The notes: generated from the letters alone by a model not told the origin. A stretch of DNA of 64,000 bases from Oceanospirillum maris DSM 6286 (GCF_000422865.1 NZ_AUGW01000007.1:124001-188000), one strand, 5' to 3'. Positions 44,810 through 57,036 are shown, counted from the first letter of the stretch. Numbers and translations: made by a program.

Positions 44810-44834
44810 CGTTCTTTTGCCCTTGATATCCACT

Positions 44835-44865
44835 ATAAAGCCCTGCCTCGCAGGGCTTTATCTTT
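44835..44865 (+). terminator. Rho-independent terminator after the Spy-like gene
   Basis: ATAAAGCCCTGC (44835-44846) pairs with GCAGGGCTTTAT (44850-44861) around a three-base loop, then TCTTTCTATTTT. Confidence 0.85.
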
Positions 44866-45055
44866 CTATTTTGATGCATCAAATAAGATATTGTTCTGCG
44901 ATACAAACCCACCTTACAAAAAATAGAAGCTGTACACTGAAAATGAATCAGGGATAATCAAATAACAAACCTCATTTGATTATTTTCCCTGAAGTTAGCT
45001 ACGATTATGTCTGATTTCAAAACATCAACAGAACTCTAACGATAGGTTTTCAGCT

Positions 45056-45940
45056 ATGTCATCAGCATTATCGTCAAAGCGAGCGTCGACAAAACAGTCA
45101 GCAACGCAAAAAGTATCACCCAAAAAATACCGAGCTAACCGCTGGATTAGAAATACACTTATCACCAGTATTGGTGCTGCGCTGTTAACCGCCTGCGCAA
45201 GCTCTCCTACGGGTCGCCATCAGCTTAAGCTTTTTCCTAGCTCTGAGATTGACCAGATGGGCGTGCAATCTTTTGTGCAAATGAAAGAAGAAACTCCTTC
45301 AACCACCAATACAACGACCAGTGCCTACGTCAACTGTGTGGCGAATCAGGTTATCGCTCAAGTGCCGGCTAAATACGGTATTGATAACTGGGAAGTCGTG
45401 GTTTTTGAATCGGATCAGGTTAACGCTTTTGCCTTACCCGGTGGCAAAGTAGGCGTTTATACCGGCCTGCTAAAAGTCGCTAATAATCAAGACCAGCTTG
45501 CAGCGGTTATCGGCCATGAACTGTCTCATGTTTTAGCGGAGCACGGTAATGAGCGGGTTTCCACCTCTTTTGCCACCGAAACAGGTTTAGCTTTAGCGTA
45601 TAAGGTGAGCGGCGAGCAAAGCACAGAAAAAGATCAGCTTTTTGCCCTGCTAGGCATTGGCTCTCAAGTGGGTATTGTGCTGCCCTTTGGTCGCATTCAG
45701 GAAAGCGAAGCCGATGAGATGGGGCTGGAGCTTATGGCTAAAGCGGGTTTCCAACCGCAGCAGGCGGTGAATCTCTGGCAGAATATGGCCCAAGCAAGCG
45801 GTGAAAGCCAGCCGGAACTATTATCAACTCACCCGTCCCACGAAAACCGGATTAAAGATCTGCAAAGCCAGATGGCAAAGGCCAACACCCTTTATCAGCA
45901 AGCTCAGGCTGAAGGCCGTATACCTAACTGTAAGATTTAA
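45056..45940 (+). CDS. M48-family metalloprotease lipoprotein
   Basis: 294 residues. The zinc motif is VIGHELSHVLAEHGNER (HExxH) and the third ligand is in RIQESEADEMGLELM (E). A lipobox (LLTACASS) lies near residue 47 after an unusually long basic N-terminal tail of about 33 residues. No internal Met offers a shorter start, though a non-ATG start is possible. It resembles LoiP/YcaL/BepA-type envelope proteases that clear misassembled outer-membrane proteins. It is followed 28 bases later by a small membrane protein gene. Confidence 0.9.
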   Translation: MSSALSSKRASTKQSATQKVSPKKYRANRWIRNTLITSIGAALLTACASSPTGRHQLKLFPSSEIDQMGVQSFVQMKEETPSTTNTTTSAYVNCVANQVIAQVPAKYGIDNWEVVVFESDQVNAFALPGGKVGVYTGLLKVANNQDQLAAVIGHELSHVLAEHGNERVSTSFATETGLALAYKVSGEQSTEKDQLFALLGIGSQVGIVLPFGRIQESEADEMGLELMAKAGFQPQQAVNLWQNMAQASGESQPELLSTHPSHENRIKDLQSQMAKANTLYQQAQAEGRIPNCKI

Positions 45941-45968
45941 TTGTCACTATCTGATAAAAGATAAATGA

Positions 45969-46262
45969 ATGAATTATTCAATTAAAAACCGCTGGGTACT
46001 CTTGGGATTAGCGCTAATGATTATCCCCTCCGTTGCGATGATGTCCGGCTTTTGGTCGGAACTCACAGAGGTGCAAAAGTGCACGGCTGAAGGCATGGGC
46101 TTTGACTACCGCACTGGTGAATGTATAGAAGGCAGCACTATTTTTGTGCCTTTCTCCGAGCGCCAGCCTTTATTGGTGAACAGCGGTATGTTGTTGTCTA
46201 CGCTAGGATTGATTTTCTGCTTGATAGGGCTTTATAGAAGCGTAAGTACGAATCATCAATAG
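45969..46262 (+). CDS. Small membrane protein of unknown function
   Basis: 97 residues with two membrane segments (about 8-28 and 70-93) around an extracytoplasmic loop containing two cysteines (VQKCTAEGM, TGECIEG) that could form a disulfide. The start is close behind the protease gene. Unrecognised. Confidence 0.6.
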   Translation: MNYSIKNRWVLLGLALMIIPSVAMMSGFWSELTEVQKCTAEGMGFDYRTGECIEGSTIFVPFSERQPLLVNSGMLLSTLGLIFCLIGLYRSVSTNHQ

Positions 46263-46285
46263 CTTATGGCTAGCAATAACAGGCC

Positions 46286-46306
46286 TCGGGTGGCTTTGCC
46301 ACCCGA
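46286..46306. terminator. Hairpin between convergent genes
   Basis: TCGGGTGGC-TTT-GCCACCCGA is a perfect 9-bp stem with a 3-base loop. There is no T run, so termination would be weak or rho-assisted. It lies between the small membrane protein gene and aroE. Confidence 0.5.
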
Positions 46307-46354
46307 TCAACTTAAGCCTGTCCTTTCAAATAAGCCTAGATCTTACAGACAAAC

Positions 46355-47194
46355 CTAGGCCTTCAATTGTGCTCTTAAATCAGCCAGAACAGACGTGGTA
46401 TCCGGTTTAATTCCACGCCAGATACGGAAGGATTCTGCGGCTTGCTCAACCAGCATTCCTAAACCATCAACCGCTTTTTCAGCGCCATGCTCTAAGGCCC
46501 AGCGATTAAAAATAGTGATGTCTTGACTGTACATCATGTCATAGCAAACGGCCTGATCCGCTAATAACCCATCAGGTAGCGGCGGTAAATCTCCCGCTAA
46601 GCTAGCGGCGGTGCCATTAATAACCAGATCAAACTGCTGGCCGTCCAAATCACTAAAGCCACAAGCGGTGAGGCAACCATCCTCTGTGGATAAATCTTGG
46701 AAAATGCCCACCAAGGTTTCCGCTTTCGAGATGGTACGATTAGCGATAATAACGGCGGCTGGCTGCTGCTCCAGAATAGGCTCAATAACACCACGCACCG
46801 CGCCACCCGCACCCAAAATCAACACCCGCTTACCTGTAATATTAACCTGCTGGTTATCGGTTAAATCACGCACTAAACCCACGCCATCAGTAGTATCACC
46901 CCAAAGAGTGCCATCTTCTGCCTGCCAAAGAGTATTCACAGCCCCCGCCCGTTGCGCACGGGAGGTTAGTTTTTCAGCAGCCTCAAAAGCATCCTGCTTA
47001 AAAGGTACGGTGATATTACAACCCCGTCCCTGATCCGCTAGAAAAGCGGTCAATGACGGAATAAAAGCATCTACCGGCGCTAATAGGACTTCGTAGATTA
47101 AGTCTTGAGCCGTTTGTTCAGCAAAGGCTTGATGGATTTGCGGTGATTTACTGTGTGCAATAGGGTTACCAAACACAGCATAACGATCAGTCAT
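46355..47194 (-). CDS. aroE: Shikimate dehydrogenase
   Basis: 279 residues from the ATG at 47194, nine bases behind GAGG; the ATG at 47203 touches that site. It shows the shikimate pocket [15 protein letters not shown] and NVTVPFK-like CNITVPFKQ with the catalytic Lys, then the NADP loop [18 protein letters not shown] and ANRTISKA. It reduces dehydroshikimate with NADPH. It is near hemF, tsaC and dprA as in Pseudomonas. Confidence 0.95.
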   Translation of the reverse strand: MTDRYAVFGNPIAHSKSPQIHQAFAEQTAQDLIYEVLLAPVDAFIPSLTAFLADQGRGCNITVPFKQDAFEAAEKLTSRAQRAGAVNTLWQAEDGTLWGDTTDGVGLVRDLTDNQQVNITGKRVLILGAGGAVRGVIEPILEQQPAAVIIANRTISKAETLVGIFQDLSTEDGCLTACGFSDLDGQQFDLVINGTAASLAGDLPPLPDGLLADQAVCYDMMYSQDITIFNRWALEHGAEKAVDGLGMLVEQAAESFRIWRGIKPDTTSVLADLRAQLKA

Positions 47195-47226
47195 ATTAAA
47201 CATCCTCGGTCACGATAGTCTTTCCA

Positions 47227-47970
47227 TCACGATAGTCTTTCCGTCACGATAGCTTTAAGGGCTGGGCTTCGGCCTTCAACCACTTCACTAATGACACTCG
47301 CCAAGGCCGTTACAAGGCCTTCTGGATTACCGTAAAAATCTTCATGCTGAACCTTCTGGTAACGACCACGATATTTAATGGCAAAGGTGGGATAACCTTG
47401 GCCTTCCGATGACGTCATCATGTTATGCCCCTGAGTAAACAGAGGGTCCATCAAATCCGACCACGTTTTTGGCTCACTGAGTTTCTTTTTCAACCCACTT
47501 TGATCATCCAGTAAGCCATCTGTCGCGCTAATCAGTAAGTCCGTTTCATTTAGGGAGAAACCTTCACGGAAATGATGATTCTGCAGGCGGTGGATATAAT
47601 CCAGCGTTTTATTGGCGTCACCCTGTAAGATCAATTCATAAATGGCGATACTGGCAGGACGGGAATCTAATGCACTATCTGGTTGCTCAATCAGCGCCTT
47701 AAAACCAGCACCAATAACCTGACCTGTAATCTGCTCGATATGTTGACTGGCGGTTAAAATATGCTCACGAAAACGTGGCCCTAAAACACGGGAATCTCGA
47801 ATAAGGCCACCAAGATAAATTTGCCATTGCAATTTATCGCCGTACTCTGCCCGCAGTTGTTCCACAATAGGCGATGCGGCGTAACACCAACCGCACAGCG
47901 GGTCCATAATATAGGCGATCTGTAATTTTTGGTTTTCCATGCTCTGATGATCCACGTTTTGTTTATTCAT
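47227..47970 (-). CDS. DsbA-family/FrnE-like thioredoxin-fold protein
   Basis: 247 residues from the ATG at 47970, no signal peptide, hence cytoplasmic. The redox site is MDPLCGWCYAASP (CxxC). The large helical insert and C-terminal YPTFAIKYRGRYQKVQH with the cis-Pro region match the DsbA/FrnE (DUF953-like isomerase) group. It lies between hemF and aroE, four bases behind the hemF stop, an arrangement indicating one transcript. The substrate is unknown. Confidence 0.85.
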   Translation of the reverse strand: MNKQNVDHQSMENQKLQIAYIMDPLCGWCYAASPIVEQLRAEYGDKLQWQIYLGGLIRDSRVLGPRFREHILTASQHIEQITGQVIGAGFKALIEQPDSALDSRPASIAIYELILQGDANKTLDYIHRLQNHHFREGFSLNETDLLISATDGLLDDQSGLKKKLSEPKTWSDLMDPLFTQGHNMMTSSEGQGYPTFAIKYRGRYQKVQHEDFYGNPEGLVTALASVISEVVEGRSPALKAIVTERLS

Positions 47971-47974
47971 GGTC

Positions 47975-48913
<939 letters not shown>

Positions 48914-49006
48914 TCAGTTAACAGGTGCAAACTAAGCGGATGCAAACTAAACAGATGGCTTCAGAAAACAAGCCTGTGGATAAATTGAACGCGATTTAAT
49001 TCAACG

Positions 49007-49576
49007 TTATGGACGAACCGTTTCACCGGTTAGTAAATGACGAATAGTACTTGGCTGACCCAATCCCCCTAACTCACCCTCTAGAATAAAATCAAGCTGG
49101 TCGGCAAAGTAGCTGTGGATAGTTTCTTTGTTTAGGGCGGGGGCTTCACCGGCGGGATTTGCCGATGTCGATACAATAGGGCCGCCAAAAGCATGGCATA
49201 GTGCCTGAACCAAGGGATGAGCGGTCACACGAACAGCAACCAAAGGGTGTTGCCCTTTGACTAACTCGGGCACGTTATCTGATGTTGGCACCAGCCATGT
49301 ATTAGGGCCAGGCCAGCTGCGGGTCAATTGCTGCATTTTCTCATAGGGAAGAGCATCCAACTGCAATTCAGCCATATAAGGCAGCAGTTGTTCATAACTA
49401 GCCGCAATTAAAATAACGCCTTTAGCAGAGTCGCGGGATTTTAGCGCCAGCAGACGTTCCAAAGCCTGACGGTTATGCGGGTCACAACCTAAACCCCAAA
49501 CCGCTTCGGTCGGATAGGCAATAACACCACCCTGCTTAAGACATTCGGCTGCCAGTTGAATCTGTTGCTTATCCAC
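49007..49576 (-). CDS. tsaC: Threonylcarbamoyl-AMP synthase (TsaC/YrdC family)
   Basis: I place the start at the GTG at 49576 (VDKQQIQLAAECLKQGG, which aligns with family N termini), giving 189 residues. The frame is open 33 codons upstream to an ATG at 49675, but that extension is hydrophobic and unlike the family. Motifs are GVIAYPTEAVWGLGCDP, KSRDSAKGVILIA and SWPGPNTWLVP, with GPIVSTSANPAGE. It makes the threonylcarbamoyl-adenylate for t6A modification of tRNA. It is downstream of dprA as in Pseudomonas. Confidence 0.9.
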   Translation of the reverse strand: MDKQQIQLAAECLKQGGVIAYPTEAVWGLGCDPHNRQALERLLALKSRDSAKGVILIAASYEQLLPYMAELQLDALPYEKMQQLTRSWPGPNTWLVPTSDNVPELVKGQHPLVAVRVTAHPLVQALCHAFGGPIVSTSANPAGEAPALNKETIHSYFADQLDFILEGELGGLGQPSTIRHLLTGETVRP

Positions 49577-49688
49577 AATATTTATCCACGGTGAACCTGC
49601 TGGGTTTCTGTTTATAGCAGGCGGCAAAATAACCAAGGCTGAAATCAGATGCAAGATATAAAACGACGATGACATATCTCACAAAAAA

Positions 49689-50921
49689 CTAAATCACCAA
49701 CCAACGCCCCGATTGCTGCTGTAAGTAACCTTGCATCTCTAACAATAAACAGTGCTGACTGATCTGTACCGCATCAAAATGACAAGCCACGACCAATTCA
49801 TCCACCGTACCAGCACCTCCCGCAATTGCCTGCCAAACCTGATAAGCCTCTGGCGTAGGGAAGTCAGAACAAGAACGCTGCACCGGCTGCGCCTTTATCG
49901 GTTGATGGGCGAGGTGATGGGAGTAGAGAGACATCTCTGGAGATTCAGTAACAAACGATTCGGTCTCAAGCTCTCGATTAACAGGCTCTAACCAATGTGA
50001 TAGCTCTTCATGAATATCCATCACTGTTTCCGTCAATTTAGCCCCCTGTTTAATTAATTGATGACAGCCTTTGCTTTGGGCTTGATGAATCGATCCGGGG
50101 ATCGCAAAAACCTCTCGGCCTTGTTCACTAGCCAATCGAGCACTGATTAGAGAACCACTTTTGAGCGCCGCTTCTACAACCAAAACCCCCACACTTAACC
50201 CACTGACAATCCGATTCCGCCTCGGAAAATTAACGCCCCTTGGTGGTGTACCCAAGGAATACTCACTGACCAGTAAGCCTCGTTCTGCCACCTGTTGTTG
50301 TAGGCCTCTATGCTGAGCGGGGTAGCAGCAATCAATGCCCGTTCCAAGTACCGCAATGGTGGAGCCATTAGCCTGTAAAGCCCCTTGATGAGCTGAGGCA
50401 TCAACACCTTCAGCCAAGCCACTGGTTACAACCCAGCCTAATTCGGTTAAGGCGCTGGCAAAAGCCCGAGCATCAGAAGCCCCCATGGCAGTAGGCCGCC
50501 TTGCGCCCACAATCGCTAATTGAGGTTTGTGCAGCAGCTGCGAATCACCCTGTAGATAAAGTAGCAGCGGAGGGTCGCTAATCTGGCGGAGCAAGTAAGG
50601 GTAATCTGCTTGCCCCAAAGCCAAAAGCTGTCGTTGATCAGATTGCTGTAGCCACTGCATCACGTTATCACGTTCAGGCCAAGACAAAGAGGAGTCAGCT
50701 GGATCAACAATACGCTGCTCTAACACCATCAAACCCTGCGCAGAAAGCCATGATTGGCCAGAAAGCGCTTGCAGTATATGCTGCCAAAATGCGTCTTGAT
50801 CCGGCATACAGCGGTGCTGTTCACAGTAGGCTAATAACTGCTGCAAACGGACAGGCCCTAAACCCTTAACGGTTGATAAGGCTAGAAAACGTAAGTTTTG
50901 CTCAAGCTTGAGTTGTGACAT
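49689..50921 (-). CDS. dprA: DNA processing protein DprA/Smf
   Basis: 410 residues from the ATG at 50921 (MSQLKLEQNLRFLAL). The Rossmann-like DNA-binding core shows LAIVGARRPTAMG, VTSGLAEGVDASAHQGAL, AVLGTGIDCCYPAQH, FPRRNRIVSGLS and VEAALKSGSLISA. An N-terminal SAM-like region and a C-terminal winged-helix (DELVVACHFDAVQI) are present. It loads RecA on incoming single-stranded DNA during transformation. With comM at the left edge it suggests capacity for natural transformation. Confidence 0.95.
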   Translation of the reverse strand: MSQLKLEQNLRFLALSTVKGLGPVRLQQLLAYCEQHRCMPDQDAFWQHILQALSGQSWLSAQGLMVLEQRIVDPADSSLSWPERDNVMQWLQQSDQRQLLALGQADYPYLLRQISDPPLLLYLQGDSQLLHKPQLAIVGARRPTAMGASDARAFASALTELGWVVTSGLAEGVDASAHQGALQANGSTIAVLGTGIDCCYPAQHRGLQQQVAERGLLVSEYSLGTPPRGVNFPRRNRIVSGLSVGVLVVEAALKSGSLISARLASEQGREVFAIPGSIHQAQSKGCHQLIKQGAKLTETVMDIHEELSHWLEPVNRELETESFVTESPEMSLYSHHLAHQPIKAQPVQRSCSDFPTPEAYQVWQAIAGGAGTVDELVVACHFDAVQISQHCLLLEMQGYLQQQSGRWLVI

Positions 50922-51169
50922 CCTGTCATTTCCTTCATCCAACAGTGAAAGCGACCTTTCAAAGCCGTCTTATTACGCTCTAGAGATTGCCCCTAGAGAA
51001 CCACCCCCCTACAATACCAGTCAAATAGCGCAGAACCAGCTTTTAGCAGACGTCTGACACCAAAATGATTCCGTTATACTGTCCTTAGATTCAACTAAGA
51101 CAGTTTAGCTTTAGACTGTAGCGAGCTAGCGCGTCACAATCTAGATAGACCATAAAAAAGGCCCTCTCC

Positions 51170-51679
51170 ATGGCAATCCGTGAAATTCTTGAATACCCTG
51201 ACACCCGCCTGCGCACGGTGGCTAAGCCCGTCGCAGAAGTAGACGACTCTATCCGTAAGATCGTCGACGATATGTTTGAAACTATGCTAGATGCCAACGG
51301 TATTGGTCTGGCAGCCACTCAGATTAATGTGCATCAGCAAATTATTGTTATCGACGTGTCAGAAAACCGCGATGAATCCTATGTGCTGATTAACCCAGAA
51401 TACACACTGCTAGGTGATGAGCGTGAGATGATGCAGGAAGGCTGTCTTTCTGTACCAGAGTATTATGCCGATGTGGAACGCGCTCTACGTGTACACCTAA
51501 AAGCTCTAGATAAAAACGGCGAACCTTATGAGTTAGAAGCTGACGGCTTATTGGCTCACTGTATTCAACACGAATGCGATCACCTACAAGGTAAGGTTTT
51601 TGTTGATTACCTCTCCGCCATGAAACGCAATCGCGTGCGTAAGTTGATGGAAAAACGTCATAAAGAGTTAAACCGCTAG
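51170..51679 (+). CDS. def: Peptide deformylase
   Basis: 169 residues. The three PDF motifs are intact: [22 protein letters not shown] (metal Cys) and [15 protein letters not shown] (HExxH-type). It removes the N-formyl group from nascent proteins. It starts the def-fmt-rsmB-trkA cluster and is divergent from dprA with 248 bases between. Confidence 0.97.
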   Translation: MAIREILEYPDTRLRTVAKPVAEVDDSIRKIVDDMFETMLDANGIGLAATQINVHQQIIVIDVSENRDESYVLINPEYTLLGDEREMMQEGCLSVPEYYADVERALRVHLKALDKNGEPYELEADGLLAHCIQHECDHLQGKVFVDYLSAMKRNRVRKLMEKRHKELNR

Positions 51680-51754
51680 GTTTACGCTATTCGTTATCAT
51701 CAGGCCAGCCTAATGCTGGCCTGTTCTGTTTTTGGTGATTGTGGAGATCGTTCA

Positions 51755-52714
51755 ATGTCATCTGATTCCTTACGTATTATCTTTGCCGGTACTCCTGAGT
51801 TTGCAGTGCGTTCTTTAACCGCACTACTAGAAACCCGACATGAAGTTGTGGCCGTATACAGCCAACCGGATCGCCCTGCAGGCCGTGGCCGTAAGCTAGC
51901 CCCAACGCCGGTTAAAGCACTGGCACTGGAACACAGTATTCCCGTGTTCCAGCCTGTATCTTTAAAAGATGAAGAAGCGCAGCAGATTTTGGCCTCTCAT
52001 CAAGCAGACCTGATGGTGGTGGTCGCTTACGGATTAATTCTGCCCCAAGTGGTATTAGATACCCCTCGCTTGGGCTGCATTAATGTACACGGTTCGTTAT
52101 TGCCACGCTGGCGCGGTGCAGCACCGATTCAACGGGCAATCTGGCAAGGCGACAAAGAAACCGGCGTGACCATTATGCAGATGGAAGCAGGCTTAGATAC
52201 GGGCCCGATGCTGCTAAAAACTCAGCTGGATATTGCCCTTGACGACACCGCACATAGCCTGCACGACAAGCTGGCAGCTCAAGGTGGTGAAGCACTGAAA
52301 CAAGCCGTTGATGCACTAGCTGAAGGCACTCTTACACCGGAAGTACAGGATGATAAGCTGGCGAACTATGCAGAGAAGCTGAGTAAAGCAGAAGCCGAAA
52401 TCGACTGGTCAAAAGAAGCGATCTTTATTGATCGTTGTATTCGAGCCTTTAACCCTTGGCCCGTTTCTTGGACCACGCTAAACGGTGAAACCGTGCGTAT
52501 TTGGCAAGCCATACCGGAAACAACCCATAGCGAGCTAGCGCCGGGCACCGTTATCAGCGCGGATAAAACAGGGTTGCGTATCGCCTGTGGCGAAGGTGTG
52601 CTCTGTATCAAGAACCTACAACTGCCAGGCAAGAAAGCCCTTTCGGTTGTGGATATCTTAAATTCAGGCAAAAGTCATTTTACTGCCGGAGAGACTCGCT
52701 TAGGCGGTCAGTAA
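51755..52714 (+). CDS. fmt: Methionyl-tRNA formyltransferase
   Basis: 319 residues from the ATG at 51755 ([20 protein letters not shown]); the frame is open upstream but lacks family similarity. Formyl-transfer motif [20 protein letters not shown] (Asn, His, later Asp in [10 protein letters not shown]) is intact. The C-terminal domain carries [12 protein letters not shown]. It formylates initiator Met-tRNA. It lies 75 bases behind def. Confidence 0.96.
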   Translation: MSSDSLRIIFAGTPEFAVRSLTALLETRHEVVAVYSQPDRPAGRGRKLAPTPVKALALEHSIPVFQPVSLKDEEAQQILASHQADLMVVVAYGLILPQVVLDTPRLGCINVHGSLLPRWRGAAPIQRAIWQGDKETGVTIMQMEAGLDTGPMLLKTQLDIALDDTAHSLHDKLAAQGGEALKQAVDALAEGTLTPEVQDDKLANYAEKLSKAEAEIDWSKEAIFIDRCIRAFNPWPVSWTTLNGETVRIWQAIPETTHSELAPGTVISADKTGLRIACGEGVLCIKNLQLPGKKALSVVDILNSGKSHFTAGETRLGGQ

Positions 52715-52815
52715 TAACGGCAAGTAACAAGCCGTGATAACGACAAGCAACAACAAGACGTTTGAAGCGTTATAAAAGCTCAAACATGATTTTCAGATAA
52801 TGGCGGTATCTTTTT

Positions 52816-54168
52816 ATGGCACGTCCGAATGTTCGTGTAGCAGCGGTGCAGGCACTTATGCCGGTAGTTTCTCAACAGGATTCTCTATCAACCAGCTTGC
52901 CAAAACAGCTAGAGAAGGTTCCCGACCAAGATCGTGGCCTGCTGCAAGAACTCTGCTTTGGTACCTTACGCTGGCTCACTCAGCTGGAAGGCGTACGCCA
53001 ACAACTGCTTAGCAAACCCTTTAAGACCAAAGATCAAGATCTTGATCTGCTATTACTGGTCGGTTTATATCAACTGCACTATATGCGAATTCCGGCCCAT
53101 GCCGCGATTAACGAAACCGTACAAGGTGCCGTTGATCTGAAAAAAGAGTGGGCAAAAGGTGTGCTAAACGGCTGCCTTCGCCGCTTTCAGCGGGAAAGCG
53201 ACACCTTACTGGAACAGTTAAATCGGTCGGATGCAGCCCGCCTTGCTCATCCTAATTGGCTATTAAAGCATCTGAAAGAAGACTGGCCGGAGCAGTGGCA
53301 AAGTATCGCAGAAGCCAACAACCTACATCCACCGATGACCCTGCGAGTCAACCATAGCAAAGCGAATCGCGATGAGTACCTTGCCCTGCTAACAGCGTCA
53401 GAGATTAACGCCCAAGCCTGCGCCTACTCGCCGGATGGTATTCAGCTGGAAAAAGCACTCGATGTTACAGCCCTACCAAACTTTGCCGATGGCGCAGTGA
53501 GCGTTCAGGATGAGGCCGCTCAACTATCTGCTCAACTGCTGCAGCTAGAACCCAACCAAAGAGTATTGGATGCCTGTTGCGCCCCCGGCGGTAAAACAGC
53601 TCATATGCTAGAGCGAGAACCAAGTTTATCGGTTGTCGCCGTAGACAGTGAAGCCCGTCGTTTACAACGAGTTGAGGAGAACTTTGAACGCCTAGGCTTA
53701 AGTGCTGAACTACACTGCTCCGATATTACTCATCTGGATAATTGGTGGGATGGGCAGTTATTTGATCGTATTTTGTTAGATGCCCCCTGCTCAGCCACGG
53801 GCGTGATTCGTCGCCACCCCGACATTAAATGGCTACGCCGTAAAGCGGATATTCCAGCATTAGCTGAGCTACAGCACTCTATGCTGCACCTGCTCTGGAA
53901 AACACTTAAACCGGGGGGGATCATGGTTTATGCTACCTGTTCTGTTTTATCCATGGAAAATACAGGGAATATTAAGCAGTTCTTATCAGCATCTGACGCT
54001 CAATTAATTGGGCCAAAAGACGCTTCTTTTGGTATGAACACCGGCTTTGGTCAACAACTGTTGCCTCAGCCCCAGGGACACGATGGTTTCTTTTACGCTG
54101 TTCTTCAAAAACCAGCCTCTAGTGCTGATGGGCAACAGAAACCAAAAGCGGATTTAACTGAGAGTTAA
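52816..54168 (+). CDS. rsmB: 16S rRNA m5C967 methyltransferase
   Basis: 450 residues. The N-terminal NusB-like RNA-binding domain (about 1-140, [25 protein letters not shown]) is followed by the AdoMet methyltransferase: [50 protein letters not shown] with the Pro-Cys, and [11 protein letters not shown] with the catalytic Cys. It methylates C967 of 16S rRNA. The trkA ATG begins two bases after its stop. Confidence 0.96.
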   Translation: MARPNVRVAAVQALMPVVSQQDSLSTSLPKQLEKVPDQDRGLLQELCFGTLRWLTQLEGVRQQLLSKPFKTKDQDLDLLLLVGLYQLHYMRIPAHAAINETVQGAVDLKKEWAKGVLNGCLRRFQRESDTLLEQLNRSDAARLAHPNWLLKHLKEDWPEQWQSIAEANNLHPPMTLRVNHSKANRDEYLALLTASEINAQACAYSPDGIQLEKALDVTALPNFADGAVSVQDEAAQLSAQLLQLEPNQRVLDACCAPGGKTAHMLEREPSLSVVAVDSEARRLQRVEENFERLGLSAELHCSDITHLDNWWDGQLFDRILLDAPCSATGVIRRHPDIKWLRRKADIPALAELQHSMLHLLWKTLKPGGIMVYATCSVLSMENTGNIKQFLSASDAQLIGPKDASFGMNTGFGQQLLPQPQGHDGFFYAVLQKPASSADGQQKPKADLTES

Positions 54169-54170
54169 TA

Positions 54171-55544
54171 ATGAAGATTATTATTCTGGGTGCCGGTCAA
54201 GTAGGCGGTACTTTGGCTGAAAACCTAGCCATTGAAGAAAACGATATTACAGTCGTTGATACCGACGGTGCCCGACTGAGGGATCTGCAAAACCGTTTTG
54301 ATATTCGCACCATTCAAGGCAAGGGTTCCTACCCGAATGTCCTGAGACAGGCCGGTGGCGAAGATTGCGATATGTTGATTGCAGTAACCAACAGCGATGA
54401 AGTTAATATGATCGCCTGTCAGATCGCCTTTACGCTGTTTCGCACCCCGACTAAGATCGCCCGAGTCCGCTCCAATGCTTACTCTGGCCGTAAAGGCCTA
54501 TTTGGCACCGAAGCCATCCCGATTGATGTTCTGATCAGCCCTGAGCAGGTTGTTACCAACCATGTTAAACGCCTGATTCAATATCCAGGGGCACTGCAAG
54601 TACTGGATTTTGCCGGTGGTGTAGCTCAGCTCGTAGCAGTACGAGCCTATTATGGCGGGCCTCTAGTCGGCCAGGAGCTGGGATATTTGCGTCAGCATAT
54701 GCCAAATGTAGATACCCGTGTTGCTGCCATTTATCGCCGTAATCGCCCAATTATTCCCCAAGGAAATACGGTGATTGAGGCGGACGATGAAGTTTTCTTT
54801 ATTGCCGCTCGACACAATATTAACGCTGTAATGAGCGAACTGCGTAAAGTGGATCATCAGTACAAACGCATTATGATCGCCGGTGGCGGTAATATCGGCG
54901 AACGTCTGGCGGAGGCACTGGAACACGAATATCAGGTTAAAATTATCGAGTACGGCCTACCCCGCTGTCAGGAGTTATCTGAAAAGCTCGACCGCACCAT
55001 TGTTCTGCACGGCAGCGCAACGAGTAAAGATCTGCTGGTCGAAGAGAATATTGATGAAGTTGATATTTTCTGCGCCCTAACTAACGATGATGAAGTCAAT
55101 ATCATGTCGTCCATGCTTGCTAAGCGACTGGGCGCAACCAAAGTCCTCACGCTAATCAACAACGCCGCTTATGTAGACTTGGTGCAAGGTGGCGAGATTG
55201 ATATCGCGATCTCTCCCCAAATGGCCACTATCGGTAGCTTGCTGACTCATGTTCGCCGGGGCGATATTGTTAACGTCCACTCACTACGTCGAGGCGCAGC
55301 AGAAGCCATTGAAGCCATTGCCCACGGTGATAAACACAGCTCCAAAGTAGTCGGCAAAACAATTGAAGAAATTGACCTACCGGATGGCACCACAATTGGA
55401 GCTATCGTACGTAACGGCGAGGTTATTATTGCTCACGATGATGTCATTGTGCAGCAAGATGATCACGTCATTATGTTCTTAGTGGATAAACGCAAAATTC
55501 GCGAAGTAGAACGCCTGTTCCAAGTCGGCTTAACGTTCTTCTAA
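54171..55544 (+). CDS. trkA: Trk potassium uptake regulator, NAD-binding
   Basis: 457 residues with two RCK units. Each has a Rossmann loop ([17 protein letters not shown] at 3-19 and [18 protein letters not shown] at about 235-252) and a following TrkA_C domain. It binds NAD(H)/ATP and gates TrkH. It is translationally close to rsmB and 36 bases ahead of trkH. Confidence 0.97.
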   Translation: MKIIILGAGQVGGTLAENLAIEENDITVVDTDGARLRDLQNRFDIRTIQGKGSYPNVLRQAGGEDCDMLIAVTNSDEVNMIACQIAFTLFRTPTKIARVRSNAYSGRKGLFGTEAIPIDVLISPEQVVTNHVKRLIQYPGALQVLDFAGGVAQLVAVRAYYGGPLVGQELGYLRQHMPNVDTRVAAIYRRNRPIIPQGNTVIEADDEVFFIAARHNINAVMSELRKVDHQYKRIMIAGGGNIGERLAEALEHEYQVKIIEYGLPRCQELSEKLDRTIVLHGSATSKDLLVEENIDEVDIFCALTNDDEVNIMSSMLAKRLGATKVLTLINNAAYVDLVQGGEIDIAISPQMATIGSLLTHVRRGDIVNVHSLRRGAAEAIEAIAHGDKHSSKVVGKTIEEIDLPDGTTIGAIVRNGEVIIAHDDVIVQQDDHVIMFLVDKRKIREVERLFQVGLTFF

Positions 55545-55580
55545 ATACCCACATCTGCTAATGGATAAGTAGCGACTGTT

Positions 55581-57029
55581 ATGAATATTGTTATCACAAT
55601 GCGGATTTTGGGTCTGTTGCTGATGCTGTTTAGCACCACCATGATGCCTTCAATTCTGATCTCAGCCTATTACAAAGACGGTGCTCATCTGGCTTTTATT
55701 GCCGGTATGTCAATTACCTTCATTACGGGCTTTATCACCTGGCTCCCTGTACGTCGAGAGCGTAAGGAGTTGCGCACCCGAGATGGCTTTCTGGTCGTGG
55801 TTTTATTCTGGACAGTACTGAGTTTGTTCGGGGCTATTCCATTATTCTTAACGGAAACCCCCAATTTAAGCTTTACCGATTCTGTCTTTGAGTCGGTATC
55901 AGGTTTAAGTACAACCGGCGCAACGGTCATTACAGGGCTAGACGGTCTGCCGGAGTCAATTCTTTTCTACCGGCAACTGATTCAGTGGCTTGGCGGTATG
56001 GGGATTATTGTATTAGCCATTGCGATCTTACCCATGCTGGGCGTCGGGGGGATGCAGCTCTATCGTGCTGAAATCCCTGGGCCGGTAAAAGACAATAAGC
56101 TCACCCCAAGAATCACCGAAACCGCAAAGGCACTTTGGTATATCTATTTAGCGCTAACCGTCTTATGTGCTGGCGCTTACTGGATTGCTGGTATGAGCTT
56201 TTTTGATGCTATCTGCCATAGCTTTTCTACCGTTGCGATTGGAGGATTTTCTACCCATGATGCCAGTATCGGTTATTTTGACAGTGCTGCTATTGAGCTG
56301 ATCGGTATCATTTTTATGCTGATCTCCACCGTCAACTTTTCCCTTCATTTTCTGGCTTGGCGAGAACGCTCGGTACGTCATTACTTCTATGATCCAGAGT
56401 TTAAATTCTTTCTCTTTTTAATGACGCTAACCTCTGTTAGCACAATTGGTGTGCTTTGGTTAACAGAAACCTATGATATATCCGATGCCTTTCGTCACGG
56501 TCTATTCGAAGTGGTTTCCGTTGCGACCACCACAGGCTTTGGGGTTGCAGACTTTTCCCAATGGCCCAGTGTGCTACCATTTACGCTTTTCTTAGCAGCT
56601 TTTGTCGGGGGCTGTGCGGGGTCAACGGGCGGGGGTATGAAGGTCATCCGAGTTCTGTTGATCTTAAAACAGGGGATTCGTGAAATTAAACGTCTGGTGC
56701 ATCCAAGCGCTATCATTCCGGTAAAGCTAGGAGGCCGCAGTGTACCAGATCGGGTGATCGAAGCTGTTTGGGGCTTCTTCTCTGTTTACATGATGCTGTT
56801 TGTCGCCATGCTGATCGGGCTTCTAGCCACCGGATTAGACCAGGTCACGGCTTGGTCAGCGGTGGGTTCTGCGCTAAATAACCTTGGGCCTGGTTTAGGT
56901 GATGTATCGGCCCACTATGGTGATATTCCAGATACCGCAAAGTGGATTTTAATTGTAGCAATGCTGCTGGGGCGCTTAGAGATTTTCACCCTATTGGTAC
57001 TCTTTACGCCGATGTTCTGGCGTCGATAG
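55581..57029 (+). CDS. trkH: Trk potassium transporter membrane subunit
   Basis: 482 residues with about ten membrane segments. Four pore-loop repeats carry filter-like sequences: SGLSTTGATVI, STVAIGGFSTHD, ATTTGFGVADFS and SALNNLGPGLGDV. The cytoplasmic hinge has GCAGSTGGGMKVIR. It pairs with trkA upstream for potassium uptake. A long hairpin separates it from the convergent lipid A acyltransferase. Confidence 0.97.
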   Translation: MNIVITMRILGLLLMLFSTTMMPSILISAYYKDGAHLAFIAGMSITFITGFITWLPVRRERKELRTRDGFLVVVLFWTVLSLFGAIPLFLTETPNLSFTDSVFESVSGLSTTGATVITGLDGLPESILFYRQLIQWLGGMGIIVLAIAILPMLGVGGMQLYRAEIPGPVKDNKLTPRITETAKALWYIYLALTVLCAGAYWIAGMSFFDAICHSFSTVAIGGFSTHDASIGYFDSAAIELIGIIFMLISTVNFSLHFLAWRERSVRHYFYDPEFKFFLFLMTLTSVSTIGVLWLTETYDISDAFRHGLFEVVSVATTTGFGVADFSQWPSVLPFTLFLAAFVGGCAGSTGGGMKVIRVLLILKQGIREIKRLVHPSAIIPVKLGGRSVPDRVIEAVWGFFSVYMMLFVAMLIGLLATGLDQVTAWSAVGSALNNLGPGLGDVSAHYGDIPDTAKWILIVAMLLGRLEIFTLLVLFTPMFWRR

Positions 57030-57036
57030 GTTCAGC

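Noticed and set aside
49577-49675. Longer tsaC start at 49675
   Set aside because: The extra 33 residues are hydrophobic and not part of the family; the GTG at 49576 fits better.
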